The notes: generated by a model not told the origin, from the sequence alone. 64,000 bases of DNA from Haemaphysalis longicornis (GCA_013339765.2 CM023450.1:43209745-43273744); one strand, 5' to 3'. Positions 47,110 through 58,598 are shown, counted from the first letter of the stretch. Made by a program: numbers and translations.

Positions 47110-47890
47110 GGGTTTCGTTCAGGCCGGAGTCACGGAGAAAGAACACTAAGGCTCTTGTAATCCGTGTTGCCGCGGCAGTGGAGTGCCATGGACCGATGAC
47201 GTCGTAAAGTTTCAGTGGTGCATCCGCACGCAAGTACCAAAGTTTTTTTCAAGGTTAGCCGTGGGGTGTCGTAGCGGGGACACACGCACAGTACATGTTC
47301 TATGTCCTCACGAACGCTGCAAGGGTGACAGCGAGGGTAGGCAACGGGGGCGTCTTGTGCAAGTAGGGGCCGGTAAAAGCGACGTTGAAGCGAATGCGGT
47401 GAACCTTCGTCGCTCTCTCGGGCCACTTGGGATTCGGAAAGTGCAGGCGGGATCAATTCTGTACAACGTTATTCGATATCAAGAACTGTAAGTGCCGCGC
47501 CGCAGAGTGCACAAGCGCCACGGCTTCCAAAAAATCGTAGAGATGACGCTAGATTGGTTGTGAGCCGCGCAAGCTGTTGCTTCGGCCACCACATTCCCCT
47601 GCACCCCACAATGTCCAGGTAGCCACTATAGCACGACGTCATGAAGCAAGTTGGCAGCGTGTGTATGCATAGTATGTATTTCGTGGGCCAGTTATTCTCG
47701 TGGAAATGAGCATAGTTGTTGAAGAGCCCCCCGTGAATCCTTGAAAATCGCCCACACAGAAGCTTCTTGCCCAAGAATGTACTGCAACTGCTTTTTACGT
47801 ATATCGCATACGGATATCAGATACGGGTGGGACATCTCGTACTGATGTGAGCCGTCGTTGCCCTCTTCCCGTTTGAAAGGCCGCATGAGC
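47110..47890 (-). pseudogene. LINE C-terminal half (RNase H remnant and zinc-finger tail), minus strand
   Basis: The minus strand begins with an RNase H-like stretch near 47690-47760 (AIFKDSRGALQQL, in the place of the xxTDSxxAL motif). It continues with a GYLDIVGCRG segment that stands for the WxPGHxGIxGN motif near 47600. The 108-codon frame at 47130-47456 then has RRFYRPLLAQDAP, followed by a CHPCSVREDIEHVLCVCPRY zinc motif of the CxxC....E..EHVL..CP type, characteristic of the ORF2 C-terminus in R1/I-like tick LINEs. Stops and frameshifts separate the pieces, so it is inactive. The reverse transcriptase lies outside or has been lost. Confidence 0.8.
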
Positions 47891-49545
47891 TACGTAATGC
47901 ACATCCGTATCCGGCCTCAAACATTTATGGCGCGAGGTTGGTCGTATCGGATTTTCAGCGTCTTCATTTGGTTAACCGTTACGGCTGAAAGCTCGAAACA
48001 ACTGAGCTTCAAAGTGCAGACACTACTTTACCTCCGCATATGCTTTCAGAGCCGTCCGTCCAAAGGCGGCACGCGAAATGGCAGAAACCCCAAAGTAACG
48101 GAGCTGGAATAAAAAGCCAACAAGCAAAGTAGTACCGGGAACCATATCCCTCCGACATAAAATATTGCCGGCTTGAGAGTGGCTTTTTGCGGGAGAATAA
48201 ATGGCGCTGTGGTCGGGCCGCCGGATGGAAACGCCCAGAAGTGCTTATCTTCGACGTCTTTTTCGTCGGATAGATAAAATAGAGCGGGAAAAATATTGAA
48301 CCGGAACTGAAGCCGAAGCTGTACCGCGACAACAATGCGTCGAAAGAGCCTCGTTGTGAAAACAGGCGAAAAAAGACGCGTGGTGCGAGAAAAGACCGAA
48401 CCATAGGCAAACAAGCTGCGGGGAATAAAAGAGGAAAGTCCTGTGGGGAAGCATCTCAGTTCCCTTTGAGGCTACCTGATCGTTGGCTTTCGTTGCTTTT
48501 TGAGCCTTTCATAACCAGGCACGTACGCTCGCGAGGCGTTGCCGAGGGTAACACTCCACTAAGTTTTGTTTGTAACACTGTTTTGTTTCGTGTCTCTAAG
48601 GGGAGCTGGCCAAACCTCAATTGGTTAAACCCTTTGACCCTCCTATGCTGTTTTCAATTATGCCGTTCTCTTTTGTGCATGCTTACCATCGCATTCAGAG
48701 AATTCTAGGTTGATACCAAATATCTAGTTCACTTCCTTATTCATTCATGTTCGCCTGAGTAGATTTTAAAGAAAACATGACACCATTCTCGTTAGCTTTA
48801 TTCAGAAACAAGTAAATTTGTAAAAATAATCGACTGCCGCAATCTAAGTGCATTTTCTTTAGTATTTTTACCATACAAAAAAGACGCGATTAAGTTGACA
48901 AAAGAGATACGCCGCTTGGGCACATACGACTTACGCGACTGCGGGAGTGATTCGGTTGCATTAAAGTTCCAAACGCAGAAATCTCTGGGACTGTAAGTGC
49001 TGTTCGTGGTCCGCTCCCAGCTGCACTCACCTACTAATGTTTCTGCATGTGTACTACCAGCCCAAGCAGCACTGCAAGGCTGCAACTGCGGTCTCCCTAG
49101 TATTCCCACGTCTTAGCGCGAGCACTTCGCAAGTGGACACATACAGTGCTAAGTAGATAAAACCCTTTCCATTTCCGTAGCATACCTAACAAGCTAAAAC
49201 CGGATTCGCCAGAGACTTTATGGAGAAAAGCGGCAGCCGAATAGCGTTCTCCCGCCCAACAGCTGAGCGCGGCCGTTTCCGCGGGAGGAAAGACCTCTCC
49301 GCTACTGTGCCTCACTCTGCGTTTGCTAAGGTATCGCATAGTAACGAAGGCGTGTACTTGCTTTATTTGTGTTTTGTTTATTATGCGCTTATGACTATAG
49401 TTTGCGCACAACAGTGACAACATCGCTAATTCTTTTAATTGCAAATATAAAGCTTTCCCCTAAAGAATAACTGGGCTGTTTACTTCCCTCCGTCCAGAGC
49501 TACGTACTTTAATAGGACGTCTTACTCTACGCCTTAAGACGCGTA
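47891..49545. other. Unassigned DNA
   Basis: Overlapping minus-strand frames of 122 and 133 codons occupy 48009-48414, with no domain recognised. They are weak exon candidates only. 48780-49450 shows nothing. Confidence 0.4.
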
Positions 49546-49549
49546 AAGT

Positions 49550-50640
49550 AAGTTAGCCTGTATAGCATGCACAGGTGTTTATTGGGGACAGATGGGCTGT
49601 TCTTGGTGCCTTCAAGGCGAAAGGTGAAGGTTTGAAGTTCACGGCTGAGGTTCGCGTTCCCGGCACCTTGAAATTTCTTGACCTCTAGCTCCGGTTCTCG
49701 CAGCATCATACATGCTGGTTTGTACGCGCCCCGTTCTAGCAAGCCGCTCTTAAACTTCGCTTCTTTTCATACGAAGCTAGTTAAGAATGTGTAGCCCACA
49801 CGTGCCTCAAATCCGCTGTCCCGTTATCATTTGGCGCAACAAATCTTCAATGCGCAAATACGTCGGCTGGAGAACGAGGGCTTCCCTCTCTCCGCTGCTC
49901 CAGGCAATCTCTCAGGGTCTTGTGAAGCAATTGAAAGGGTTCGCGCTTCACATAACGTAAGCCGACCAGAGTAAAAAAGTGGTGGTCCTGCCCTATGTAC
50001 ATGCGCTATCGCATCGCCTTAAGAAGAGAGCTGACAGATTCGGGGTTGAGGTGGTTTTGTCTGCCAGAAATAAGCTAGGTAGATAATGCAGCACGGTGAG
50101 CAACAGGCTTGATTCCCAAGACAGTGTTTCCACACGTGGTTGTTTGATTAAACACGGACTCCACTTTGTTCGGTGTATGACCAATGTTGTGTACTCCATT
50201 CCTATGTCCTGTGGCCGGGTATACGTCCGCCAGACCGGCCGCTGTCTCAATGTACGCTTGAGGGAGCATCATTCCTCCTTGAAAGGAAGGCCATACACAC
50301 ACCTGGAGCTGCACTGTTCGGACTGCGGTTGTAAGCCAAGCTTCACAGACACGCAAGTGCTTTTTAAACACAGAGACCGTGCTACCAGGAAATTGCTGAA
50401 GCTTTCCATATCCGGATTAGGTGTTCGGATTGTATAAGTCATTCGTCACTGAGTATTCTAGATAAAGAACTGCTACTTCTTAAGGAGAGGGGGTAGAGGA
50501 TGGAAGAAAAAAAAGAAGAGAAGGAAAGGGGGTGGTTGCCCTCATGTATCGCCGTACCCATGTGCGAGGGTCACACGTGCCTGATTGTTTGGTCTTGGCA
50601 TGGTATATATGTAATCAAAGTAAATGATATCTTCGGGAGC
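49550..50640 (+). mobile_element. Penelope-like element, 3' half
   Basis: Translation shows, in order, the end of the PLE reverse transcriptase and the GIY-YIG nuclease region. Around 49600-49720 the frame reads GEGLKFTAEVRVPGTLKFLD, matching the FLDLxL region. 49750-49960 has a SKLVKNV segment and AQIRRLENEGFP. 49981 onward gives VVLPYVHALSHRLKK and then the endonuclease. A stop and frameshifts break the frame upstream of the nuclease. The 3' flank to about 50640 is probably the terminal part of the element. The 5' half is missing. Confidence 0.85.
49981..50437 (+). pseudogene. PLE GIY-YIG endonuclease domain (fragment)
   Basis: PLE endonucleases nick target DNA for reverse transcription. 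The frame has one stop before 50096 and then runs 113 codons. Before the nuclease there is GCLIKHGLHFVRC, the Cys/His linker motif. The nuclease core reads NVVYSIPMSCGRVYVRQTGR, then CLNVRLREHH with the catalytic Arg and Glu. It ends in the paired-cysteine CSDCGCKPSF motif and a TRKLLK helix. YVR stands where most family members have YIG, the same change as in the second PLE copy near 62.6 kb. Confidence 0.85.
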
Positions 50641-50734
50641 ATGCCTATTCAACAGAAAACAGCCTACATACTATAACCCAGGACACAACACTTATTCTTA
50701 TCTTGATTTGGAAATTGGCTCTGCAGTTGTTTTT

Positions 50735-52610
50735 TATATCTGTTGAGTGGGACCTGGGCACAAACCCTTACTGTAGTGACCACATCCCTACCTCACTGAC
50801 TTATATAGGACCAAGCAGTTCGCCTTCCCGGAAGAGGTTCAACGAAGCTCAAGCAAAATGGAGTACATACACAGAAACATCTAAGATATAGTACACATCC
50901 ATAACACACCAACACGTTGACGAAGCGGCACTACTCCTCCCGGCGCATATTCTCGATGCCGGTGAAAGGTTCATTCCCTGGGTCCCCGGTGCCCCACGCA
51001 ACTCAAGAAGGCGGTGGTGGAACGAGGACTGCAGGCGGGTGCGTGAGTCCCAGGACAAGTTGTGGGGTATTCTTCGTCGGTATATATCACGTTGGATAAT
51101 CTCATCTCCTTTAAACAGGCAAAGGCATTGGGAAAGCGTGTGCGTCGTGGGACGGAAAGTGAGAGTTCGCGCGCCTTCCTCACGTCCATCAACTCACACC
51201 AGACACAAACAAAATATGGACACGAATGCGTAAACTTAAAGTACAACATACACATAGCCTGCCCTTGGTTGGCACAACAGGAGACGCAGTAGAAGATCAG
51301 GCTGACGCACTTGCACAACACTTCCAACACGTGTCCAACTCTGCTCACACACAAATACTTGCATGAAGCCCAAAACGTGCAGTGAAAAGAAGTCTTTCGA
51401 GATAATAATAATTCAGACAGCTCGTACAACTCCTCGTTTTCACTACATGAGGTGAGCGTTGCTCTGATTTCTTGTAAGCCTTCAGCTCCAGGCGCCGACA
51501 ACATAACAAACACTAAGCTACAACACTGATTGATTGATTGTAGGGTTTAACGCGCCGACGCAACGCAGGCGATGAGGCGCGCCGTAGTGGAGGGCTCCGG
51601 ATTAATTTTGACCACCTGGGGATCTTTAACGTGCGCCGAAATCTCGTACACACGGGCGTTTTTGCTTTTCGCCTCCATCAGAAAAGCGGCCGCCGCGGCC
51701 GGGAATCGAACCCGCGACCTCGTGCTCAGCAGCGCAACGCCTTAGCCACTGAGCCACCGCGGCGGGTCTCTAAGCTACAACAGTCACACGCAGCAACACT
51801 TGAAACTATCCTCCACCGATACCACAAAATACGGCTCTCGGGGCCCTTTTCAAGGTTTTGGAGGGAGGTCATGGTAGTTGCTTTCCTAAAGTAGGGGAAG
51901 GAGCCTTCTTCCCCCTCCAGCTATCGACGAATCGCCCTTAGCAGCTGCCCTCGCATTACCCTGAACGGCGTGTCAATTCCTAATTAAAAGCAGCACAAGT
52001 TCTTAGGTATAACACTCGATGACAAACTGACATTCATTCCGAACTAAAAGCAGCCTAAACAAAAATGCCCAAAACAATGAACATTCTTAATGTCCACTGA
52101 CACCCATCACATGATGCTGACAAGCAACTCCTCCTGCGTGTTTATTGCGCCTTGGTAGGACCTCGCTTGGACTTTGGCAGTGTCGTGTATGGGTCAGCAA
52201 CAAAAACTGCGCTGAAAATGCTTGACTCAATGCTCAATGCTGCGTTCAGGGCTTTCGCCTCGCGTGTGTCGTTTTCCGCACTAGCCATGCCGAAAATCTT
52301 AATGTAGAGTACGCTATATGGTCCCTATACATCACCAGAGGGTATACATGGACTTGCTCTGCACCTTAAACATTATATATGCCTAACCATCCTTTTGCTG
52401 GAAAAAGGAAACAAAATCCGCAAAAATTCGCTGCACTGGCAGCAGTGCGTCCACGAGAGCCGTCAGGTGTGGAGCAGAACACGTGGAAAACAATCACGGC
52501 GCAGGGCAGAGAAGAGGGTGGTGATATCGATTGCTTCCTTCGGGCCGGTGAGCACGCGATGGTGCGTGATGTCGATCTAATCTGTTCAGGGATTCAGTGA
52601 ACACGCTTCT
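50735..52610 (+). pseudogene. Jockey-like LINE, 5'-truncated and split by a SINE
   Basis: The 5' end carries the last part of an endonuclease/exonuclease/phosphatase domain (LGTNPYCSDHIP, with the SDH catalytic motif). It continues RFNEAQAKWSTYTE, then HVDEAALLLPAHILDAGERF and PGAPRNSRRRWWNEDCRRVR, the linker typical of Jockey/CR1-type ORF2. 51400-51525 reads VSVALISCKPSAPGADNI. After the SINE it continues LQQSHAATLETILHRYHKIR and SYRRIALSSC, the start of the reverse transcriptase. 52000-52240 holds FLGITLDDKLTFIP and LLLRVYCALVGPRLDFGSVV. The middle of the reverse transcriptase, including its catalytic motif, is deleted, and there are frameshifts. The 180-codon frame at 50971-51513 on the other strand is its shadow. 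Confidence 0.85.
51526..51769 (-). mobile_element. Ruka-like SINE, young, inserted in the Jockey-like LINE
   Basis: This is the best-preserved copy. On the minus strand it has CGCCGCGGTGGCTCAGTGGC with intact box A, AGCAC-GAGGTCGCGG then box B GGTTCGATTCCC, a complete body and an ATTGATTGATTG-type tail (CAAT units on the minus strand). The 13-bp target duplication CTAAGCTACAACA is exact at 51513-51525 and 51770-51782. Excising the SINE and one duplicate restores the LINE reading frame (TNTKLQQSHAA). An 87-codon frame across it is chance. Confidence 0.97.
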
Positions 52611-53910
52611 AGTCGGTCGTGGAATTCTTCTAAAAAGGATGGATCGTGTTCATGCCGGGTGCTCTAGCTTGTCACTTTTATTATTCTAAACCTGTTGTTT
52701 AACCGTTGCGGAGTAAAACTGGAGAAAGAAAGACGGGAGGGGGGAGAAGAAAGGAGAGAGGGAGAGTTGTAGGACTGGTAGTCAACAAAACCATGCCAAA
52801 GTTAGAGCCCGGTCTTTGAATGCTCAGTGCCAGCTCAGGCGCGCCCAACCTTGCGCTGCCGTGCGCCAGGAACATGACCCATATGCGCGCCAGACCATAA
52901 ACGCGCCTGCGCTTTTACCGGCTGCAGGGCTCAAGTTGTGAGGGGGAAACAACAGGGCTGCGGTGTGAGGGGAGGATAAACATTGAACGTATAATGTACA
53001 GCGCCCAACGAAGGCGGCCACCGGCGTTACGTAGGGTAACGGGCATATTCAACAGAGCAGGGACAACCAAAAGAACCTGAGTACTGAAAATGCGGTGCTG
53101 GGGCAAACATGGTTTCCAGCCTTTTATGGAAGCAAAATTTAAGCGAGGAACGGATGAGAGTGTTTTGAGCTTAATTGCATTCAGGGGCGTCGGGTGCCAG
53201 TCCTCGTCGTGCGTAAGCACGTGTACAGGTTAGACATCGAGTGAAAAGGACGAGCTTCGTTTCCCTATTCTATGCTCGTGGAAGCTTTCGACAAGGATAT
53301 CAAAGGCATCCGGGTTGCTCAAGCCTATTAAACCAAATCTAAAATAAACAACGCCTGCTAGATGGCTGTTGCAATTTAATTTACGTTTTTTTTTGTTCGA
53401 CCACGCAGATGCTGTGTACTAGTTTCTGAATTATGAAGACAGCTAATGCAATCCAGTCACCCGTAACGATCTCGCTTCACGAGGCTTTTTCAAGCAAGCT
53501 AGCATGTTAATTTCAACGCCCGAGTAAAACGTTAATGCATCGTAATGTGCAACAAAAGGAAAAATGTAAGGCTAAAAGGTGTGATCTGCTGTGGTCAGTT
53601 AAAGTTGTTCACAACTTTAACTATATCCCATAGTTTAAAATAATTGAAGCGAGGAAAAATGAAACGGCTGCCGTCGCATTTAAGGTAGTGCGTAAGAAGA
53701 TATACCAACGAAACTTGTGGTCTTGTTATCACCGTTTTACTCTAACCGCTTAATTAGGCTTTAAGAATTTTCCGCGTGACAACGATATTAGTAGTCAATA
53801 GCGACCCAACAGGTTGCGGATAGGTCACAGATGCGGCCACGACTTTTGTTTTACCCGTTAATACTGCCGTTCAGTGATGCGTAAGCACTATTTCGCGGCT
53901 CTCCAGAGAA
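52611..53910. other. No recognised feature
   Basis: The first 100 bases may be the 3' untranslated end of the LINE, with a GAAAGAAAGACGGGAGGGGG purine tract at 52726-52768. The minus-strand frame at 52915-53220 is unassigned. Confidence 0.4.
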
Positions 53911-53911
53911 A

Positions 53912-53977
53912 TCCATCCGTCCGTCCGTCCGTCCGTCCGTCCGTCCGTCCGTCCGTCTGTCTGTCCGTCTGTCTGTC

Positions 53978-54044
<67 letters not shown>

Positions 54045-54045
54045 G
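53912..54045. repeat. CCGT then CTGT microsatellite
   Basis: About ten CCGT units pass into about 22 CTGT units. Arg/Asp/Gln/Thr or Ser/Val/Cys repeat frames arise on both strands and are artefacts. Confidence 0.97.
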
Positions 54046-54605
54046 GTTTTGAAGACCCATGTGGCACTAAAGGAAAGCGCAAGTAAACGTCTATGTGTGA
54101 ATATAAGGCCCTGAAAAGAACTCTGAAGTTCTGTCTGTTAAGTACAACTACGGTTCCGCAGCTCTTTTTCTTGCTCTTTGAGCGAATATGGCTGCTGTGT
54201 TCGATGAGAGGTTTCCGTTCTGAGAGGCGCATATGGCACTCGCGTTCTTGGGAAGGGCAGCGTTTCACATTTGGTTCAGCGGATACCACACATGACGCCA
54301 ACACTGCTAACGTAAGTTAGCGTCTGCTTTATTTGTACACTTGTAACGTCTGAGAATTCATATTAATGCATTATCGAATGCGATAAATCACAGATCAAGC
54401 TATCATCGAGCGTTGACGTACAGATTCTGTTTCTTTCGCTGTACATAGGAAGGCAGCAATGCGTAGAAATGGCGTACTTCTTGCTTCCCCTTAATTTAAG
54501 ACGTCAGCTACCTACCTAAGCTTCCCAGTTTAACGAGAAAGCCCACTTTAGAGGCCTGGTAAAAGTACGATTTTGTATCTGACGACCCGCCCGAAGATCA
54601 GCGAT
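54046..54605. other. No recognised feature
   Basis: Short unassigned frames only. Confidence 0.5.
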
Positions 54606-54607
54606 GC

Positions 54608-54692
54608 ACCCGTGTGAGAGATTCCGGCACCCGTCGAAGATCATCCAGCTTTCCGAAATTATTCCGGAGCCCTCCACTACTGCACGCATCAA
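54608..54692 (+). mobile_element. Ruka-like SINE body fragment
   Basis: CCCGTGTGAGAGATTCCGGC, GAAGATC, then ATTATTCCGGAGCCCTCCAC and ACTGCACGCATCA follow the order of the SINE body. The head and tail are absent. Confidence 0.7.
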
Positions 54693-54973
54693 AGTCCAAG
54701 TGCTGCTTCCGCGTTTGACACCCCCAATTTTTTGAAGGACGACAGTGGAGGTTTCATAGCAGCCCCGTCGCAGAATAAATTATATCAAAGAATACTCAGC
54801 GTAAGGTGAGGTAGATGTAGTTATGTACAACGATGGCTTATTTTGCCTCTCCAGAGAACGTGTCTTGTTCCCGTCGGCGCGCGTTTTAAATGCAGAGCCG
54901 TTTCTTTAACTCACGATGTCACCCGTTCTTGGCGTCCGTAGTTGTCCGCATCGCTCGCAGGTGTGCCCTGTCG

Positions 54974-55256
54974 GCGCGATCGTGGCGTGATAAAGGCGGT
55001 TGTCGGCGAGGCTGGAACGCGCTCATCGCCGCGCTATCTCGTCAGCCCCGCTCCTCCTCGCCTACTCTCCGCTCGCATCGCGCTCTCTCTCCGCGGTCGG
55101 TTCGCGCCCAACAGGTGGGGGCGCGCGAGTCGCGGGATCAACAACATCTGTGGCGTGATCGTGACGTCAGCATCGCGCGCGCGTGGCGCGATCGTGGCGT
55201 GATAAAGGCGGCGTCGGCGAGGCTGGAACGCACTCATCGCCGCGCTCTCTCGTCAG
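54974..55256 (+). repeat. GC-rich direct duplication, 72-bp units
   Basis: 54974-55045 and 55186-55256 are near-identical (GCGCGATCGTGGCGTGATAA, then GAGGCTGGAACGC and CTCATCGCCGCGCT-TCTCGT). They are offset by 212 bp. GTGGCGTGATCGTGACGTCA between them is a third partial copy of the first segment. Arg/Ser-rich frames on both strands are caused by the composition. Confidence 0.85.
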
Positions 55257-55307
55257 CAGTTGCCACAAGTGCAACAACATTAACGTAACGCAAACTACTT
55301 AACGAAA

Positions 55308-55339
55308 GGGGCACGATCAAACTACTTTGATCGTGCCCC
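55308..55339. repeat. Hairpin, 14-bp perfect arms
   Basis: GGGGCACGATCAAA and TTTGATCGTGCCCC pair exactly around the loop CTAC. It lies directly beside the SINE fragment. Confidence 0.92.
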
Positions 55340-55349
55340 CCTCGCGAGG

Positions 55350-55435
55350 GGGATGTTTCTTCCATCAGAAAAACGGCTACAGCTGGCGGGAATCGAACCG
55401 GCGTCCTCGGGCACAGCATTTCTTCCACCCGTCGT
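55350..55435 (-). mobile_element. Ruka-like SINE head fragment
   Basis: On the minus strand GCCCGAGGACGCCGGTTCGA and TTCCCGCCAGC, then GCCGTTTTTCTGATGGA, match the box B region and linker of the SINE. The body and the box A end are lost or diverged. Confidence 0.6.
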
Positions 55436-55705
55436 CTTGTCATCATTCACTCAGTTAGGACGGTGATGCTGCTGAGCCCAGAAACGGCCGTCAAAGGGCT
55501 GCGCCTTAAAATAACAGCTTCAAAATACCATTTTCAAATCCCTTGTTACTTGCTCTTCTACCACTCCTGCCGTCTTATCTGCTGGCTTGTACCCTGCATT
55601 CTATTTCATTCCTATCGACACGCTCTCTGGTATATTTCTTTATCTATACCTGATTATCCTTATTACATTTACACTTCTCTCCGATTCAAAGTATGCTCTC
55701 CGATG
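55436..55705. other. No recognised feature
   Basis: A 103-codon plus-strand frame crosses into the pogo-like element and has no domain. Confidence 0.45.
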
Positions 55706-55709
55706 CTAC

Positions 55710-56300
55710 TACAGTTAAAATCCGTTAATTCAAACTTCAATATGTCGAATTTATGGATAATTCGAACTGTATGATTTAGCCCGAGCAAGCTCCTATAGAA
55801 GCCTGTGTATAAAATAATCGAATAATTCGAACGTGGGCTCCACCACGGATAATTGGAACTACGCGCCCCCGCGCCAGTGCCGTGGTGCGTTCTGCACGGA
55901 CACAGAAACGCTCCCACTGCCTACCCGCGGCGCTGCGCAGTCTCAGGAACATCGGGGAAAACTGAGAGAGAAGGAAAAAATTGCTAAAATCAATTAAAAC
56001 CCGCATGGCGGACGGTTTAGAAGACGTTTATTTTGCGGATTACGCAATGAGAACGCGACTGCAGTGCTTTGTTGTGCGCTGACAGATCAGGACATCATTT
56101 TTGAGGTCAGAAACGCATAGCCTGTCGCTGCCAGTGACGACGAAGAGGGAGAGGACGAGCCCCCGTGCGGTCGTATTTTCGAATTTCGGGTTCGGATGGA
56201 ACACCACCCGTGTCTTGCATAGTTTTGAAGAATGGAACATGAGGCCTTCCGCCCAATTCTCTACTTAGAGCAAGAAGTGCTGTCTTTCGCTTTATAGGGC
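55710..56300 (+). pseudogene. pogo/Tigger-like DNA transposon remnant
   Basis: After a TA dinucleotide the element starts CAGTTAAAATCCGTTAATTC, like the terminal inverted repeats of the pogo/Tigger group, with further AATTCGAAC-type repeats to 55860. From 56006 the plus strand reads MADGLEDVYFADYA and, after a frameshift, LTDQDIIFEVRNA and PVAASDDEEGEDEP. This resembles the region before the acidic C-terminus of CENP-B-like transposases. No DDE catalytic core is present and the opposite end was not found, so it is a deletion derivative. Confidence 0.6.
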
Positions 56301-57185
56301 AAGATTCAGGCGGTAAATACCGAGTTTCTGAAGAAATTAATTTTTAACGCGTCGTACTGCTTCCCTATCCCTGTGTACTCGTGTTACTCCTCACTCTCGT
56401 GTGTTCGAACTTTCGAGCTACTGATGCTGCCGCTGCTGCTGCTGCTGTAGACTGTCCCCGACCGTGACGGAAGCCGAATCCCCTTCAAAATATACACGCA
56501 ACCAACTGGCAAAAACCTGTAGAGCGCGGTTATCGGCGCTTCTTAATCATACACAGCGACCTATACATACAGCGACCTATACATATCTGATGGGCTGCCC
56601 AGAGATTGCTGTCCTGTTCTACGTCATGCGAAAGTCGGCAGCCTCGCATAGCAGGCGGTACCACATCGTCCTCCAAAGGGACATTGGGCACTACGGAGAG
56701 AAGTGTCGGGCCTCCCTGCCGCTTCCTTCCAAACACGGAGCTTGCAGGCACAAGGGAATGTGGCCGTGTTATTATTAATAAGTTAGGTTTCGTTCTGGAG
56801 AAGTAATTGCGGGCATATCTCGCCAAGCAACACCACCATGACGATTAACCCCCCCCCCCCACTTCCCCCCCCCCCCCCCCGCAACCAACCAATGATGCTT
56901 GGTTCCGCCCCCACCCCCTTCCTTCACCCAAAAGGAAATATATTGCCAGCAATAGTGGAGCCAATTTTGTCTTTATGAATTACTTTTTTACATGTAACTT
57001 TCTAGCAAACACCCATTAGAACCAGAACACGTAGATTTTCACATTTCACATAGTGAACGCTTATTAAGTCGATGGATCATACGTGAGTGTAAATTAGAAA
57101 ATCTGCCTTTAAAATACTTCGGGCGCACACCATGTAATTTGGATTCCGTGAGCTAAAATATTAAATTCTTTCCGGTCGAAATAAC
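56301..57185. other. Unassigned DNA with C-runs
   Basis: A CTG-type short repeat lies near 56430. Runs of 10 and 18 C lie at 56848-56880. The frames at 56464-56826 on both strands are unassigned. Confidence 0.45.
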
Positions 57186-57189
57186 GTGA

Positions 57190-58598
57190 TTGTGATTGCG
57201 GTTCCTTTTATCTGTACATAACGAACACGACGTTCAAATTCACCCTACAGGAATTCAAAAGATTCATCATTCCGATAAAAAAGAATATTTAATTTCATGG
57301 GTGACAGTTTGTGAGCACTTGGACAATATATTGCATGAATTTACCAAACGTTTGCTCAAATACACGCTCGGTGAGGAAACCCGAAATTCGAACGCTTGGT
57401 GCGCAAGGCGACTTGGCGAACGTCCGTCGGCATAGTTGCGTAACGAGTTTTCACAGTATTTTAAACAAGCTAAGACATTACCTACCGGCAGTTGTTAAAC
57501 GCGATATTATTATGCGCTCGTCCACTCGCGTATAAGTTACTGCTGTTTAGTTTGGGCGACCACAACTCAGACTAACCTATGAAACCTTTTAATCCTACAA
57601 AAGAGAGGAATGCAGGCTATTGCCAACCTGCACAGAACCGAAAGCGTAGCGCCGCACTTTGAAATTTATAAAGTATTCAATATCCGAACTTTATACAAAT
57701 TCAAACTAAGCCTAGAAATTTTCCGCCAGCATAGGCCGATAAAGCATTGTTTGAAACTAACTACTGCCCGAAAAACACCTGTTATGAACTACGAAGAAAT
57801 CTAATTGAAAAACAGCGCTCCCGAACAAATTATGGTACTCAGAGATTAACATCTCAAATACCTGATCTGCTAATGAAAACCAATTTTAATGCATCATTTA
57901 AATAGTTCCATACGAGTGATAACTTTCAAAATACTTGTAAAAAAATACTCTTTGAAAAAATGGCATCTGAAAGTTAATTTAGAGTTGAAATGTGTGAACA
58001 ACCTATTCGCAGTGTTGTATTTTATATACCTCACACGACTGCTTTTGTTAAATTGTTTACATCAGTTCATGTACAACAAAATTTAGTATCCTAATTTCAT
58101 TGTTTATGCAATGCCATAAGCAAAAAAAACTCCTGATTAAACTGATGTGATAGTTATTTCGGTTCTGCAGTTCTGTACATCTTTTTGTTGTTGTTTTGTG
58201 TGGAAATTGTGAACAAGTGCCACTAGAGTCAAGGTGTTTTGCGTAGCATATATCTGTTATCATTATACGTTTTTTGTGATTTGTCATTGTTTTTATATAA
58301 CCAACAATTGCGTTGATATAGTTTGCCTATGTTGTCCATTTGGTTTGTTGCGTGTTCATAATTTCATTGACTGGCGGTTGAATGTGCGTTCTAGTGCTGG
58401 CTGTCATTGCGTTACAACAGGGGACGGGGCCTCGTCAGGCGGCCAATCGGGCTCGATCAATCGGGCTCGATCAAATGGGCTCAAACGCCTTTTGCCCCGT
58501 TTCGCCTTGGCAGAAGATTGGAAAATATTCTGTTTTTGCACGGTGTACTTGTACTCTGCCTAAATAAACAAACAAACAAACAAACAAACAAACAAACA
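57190..58598 (+). pseudogene. CR1/L2-like LINE 3' end with AAAC tail
   Basis: 57270-57430 encodes a diverged VxEHLD segment and a following FTKRLLKYTL helix, near the end of reverse transcriptase. 57430-57600 holds QYFKQAKTLPT, then a diverged YYYALVHSRISYCCLVWATT stretch. 57600-57800 reads LQKRGMQAIANLHRTESV, then FEIYKVFNIRTLYKFKL, the KRAIRxI...F...KILxLxDLYKYKL signature of CR1/L2-type ORF2 C-termini. 57950-58080 has YSLKKWHLKVNLELKCV. It ends in about eight AAAC units at 58565-58598. Stops and frameshifts disable it and the 5' part is missing. Confidence 0.75.

Noticed and set aside
48009..48414. Minus-strand frames of 122 and 133 codons as an exon
   Set aside because: Two different frames are open over the same DNA, which points to composition. 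No domain was recognised.
48421..48460. Second TATA/initiator pair (AATAAAAG and TCAGT)
   Set aside because: The spacing is about 34 bases, longer than usual, and the TATA match is weak.
50971..51513. 180-codon minus-strand frame
   Set aside because: It is antisense to the Jockey-like LINE, whose plus-strand frame has clear family motifs.
53851..54304. Asp/Arg/Gln/Thr and Ser/Val/Cys repeat proteins
   Set aside because: These are CTGT/CCGT microsatellite translations on the two strands.
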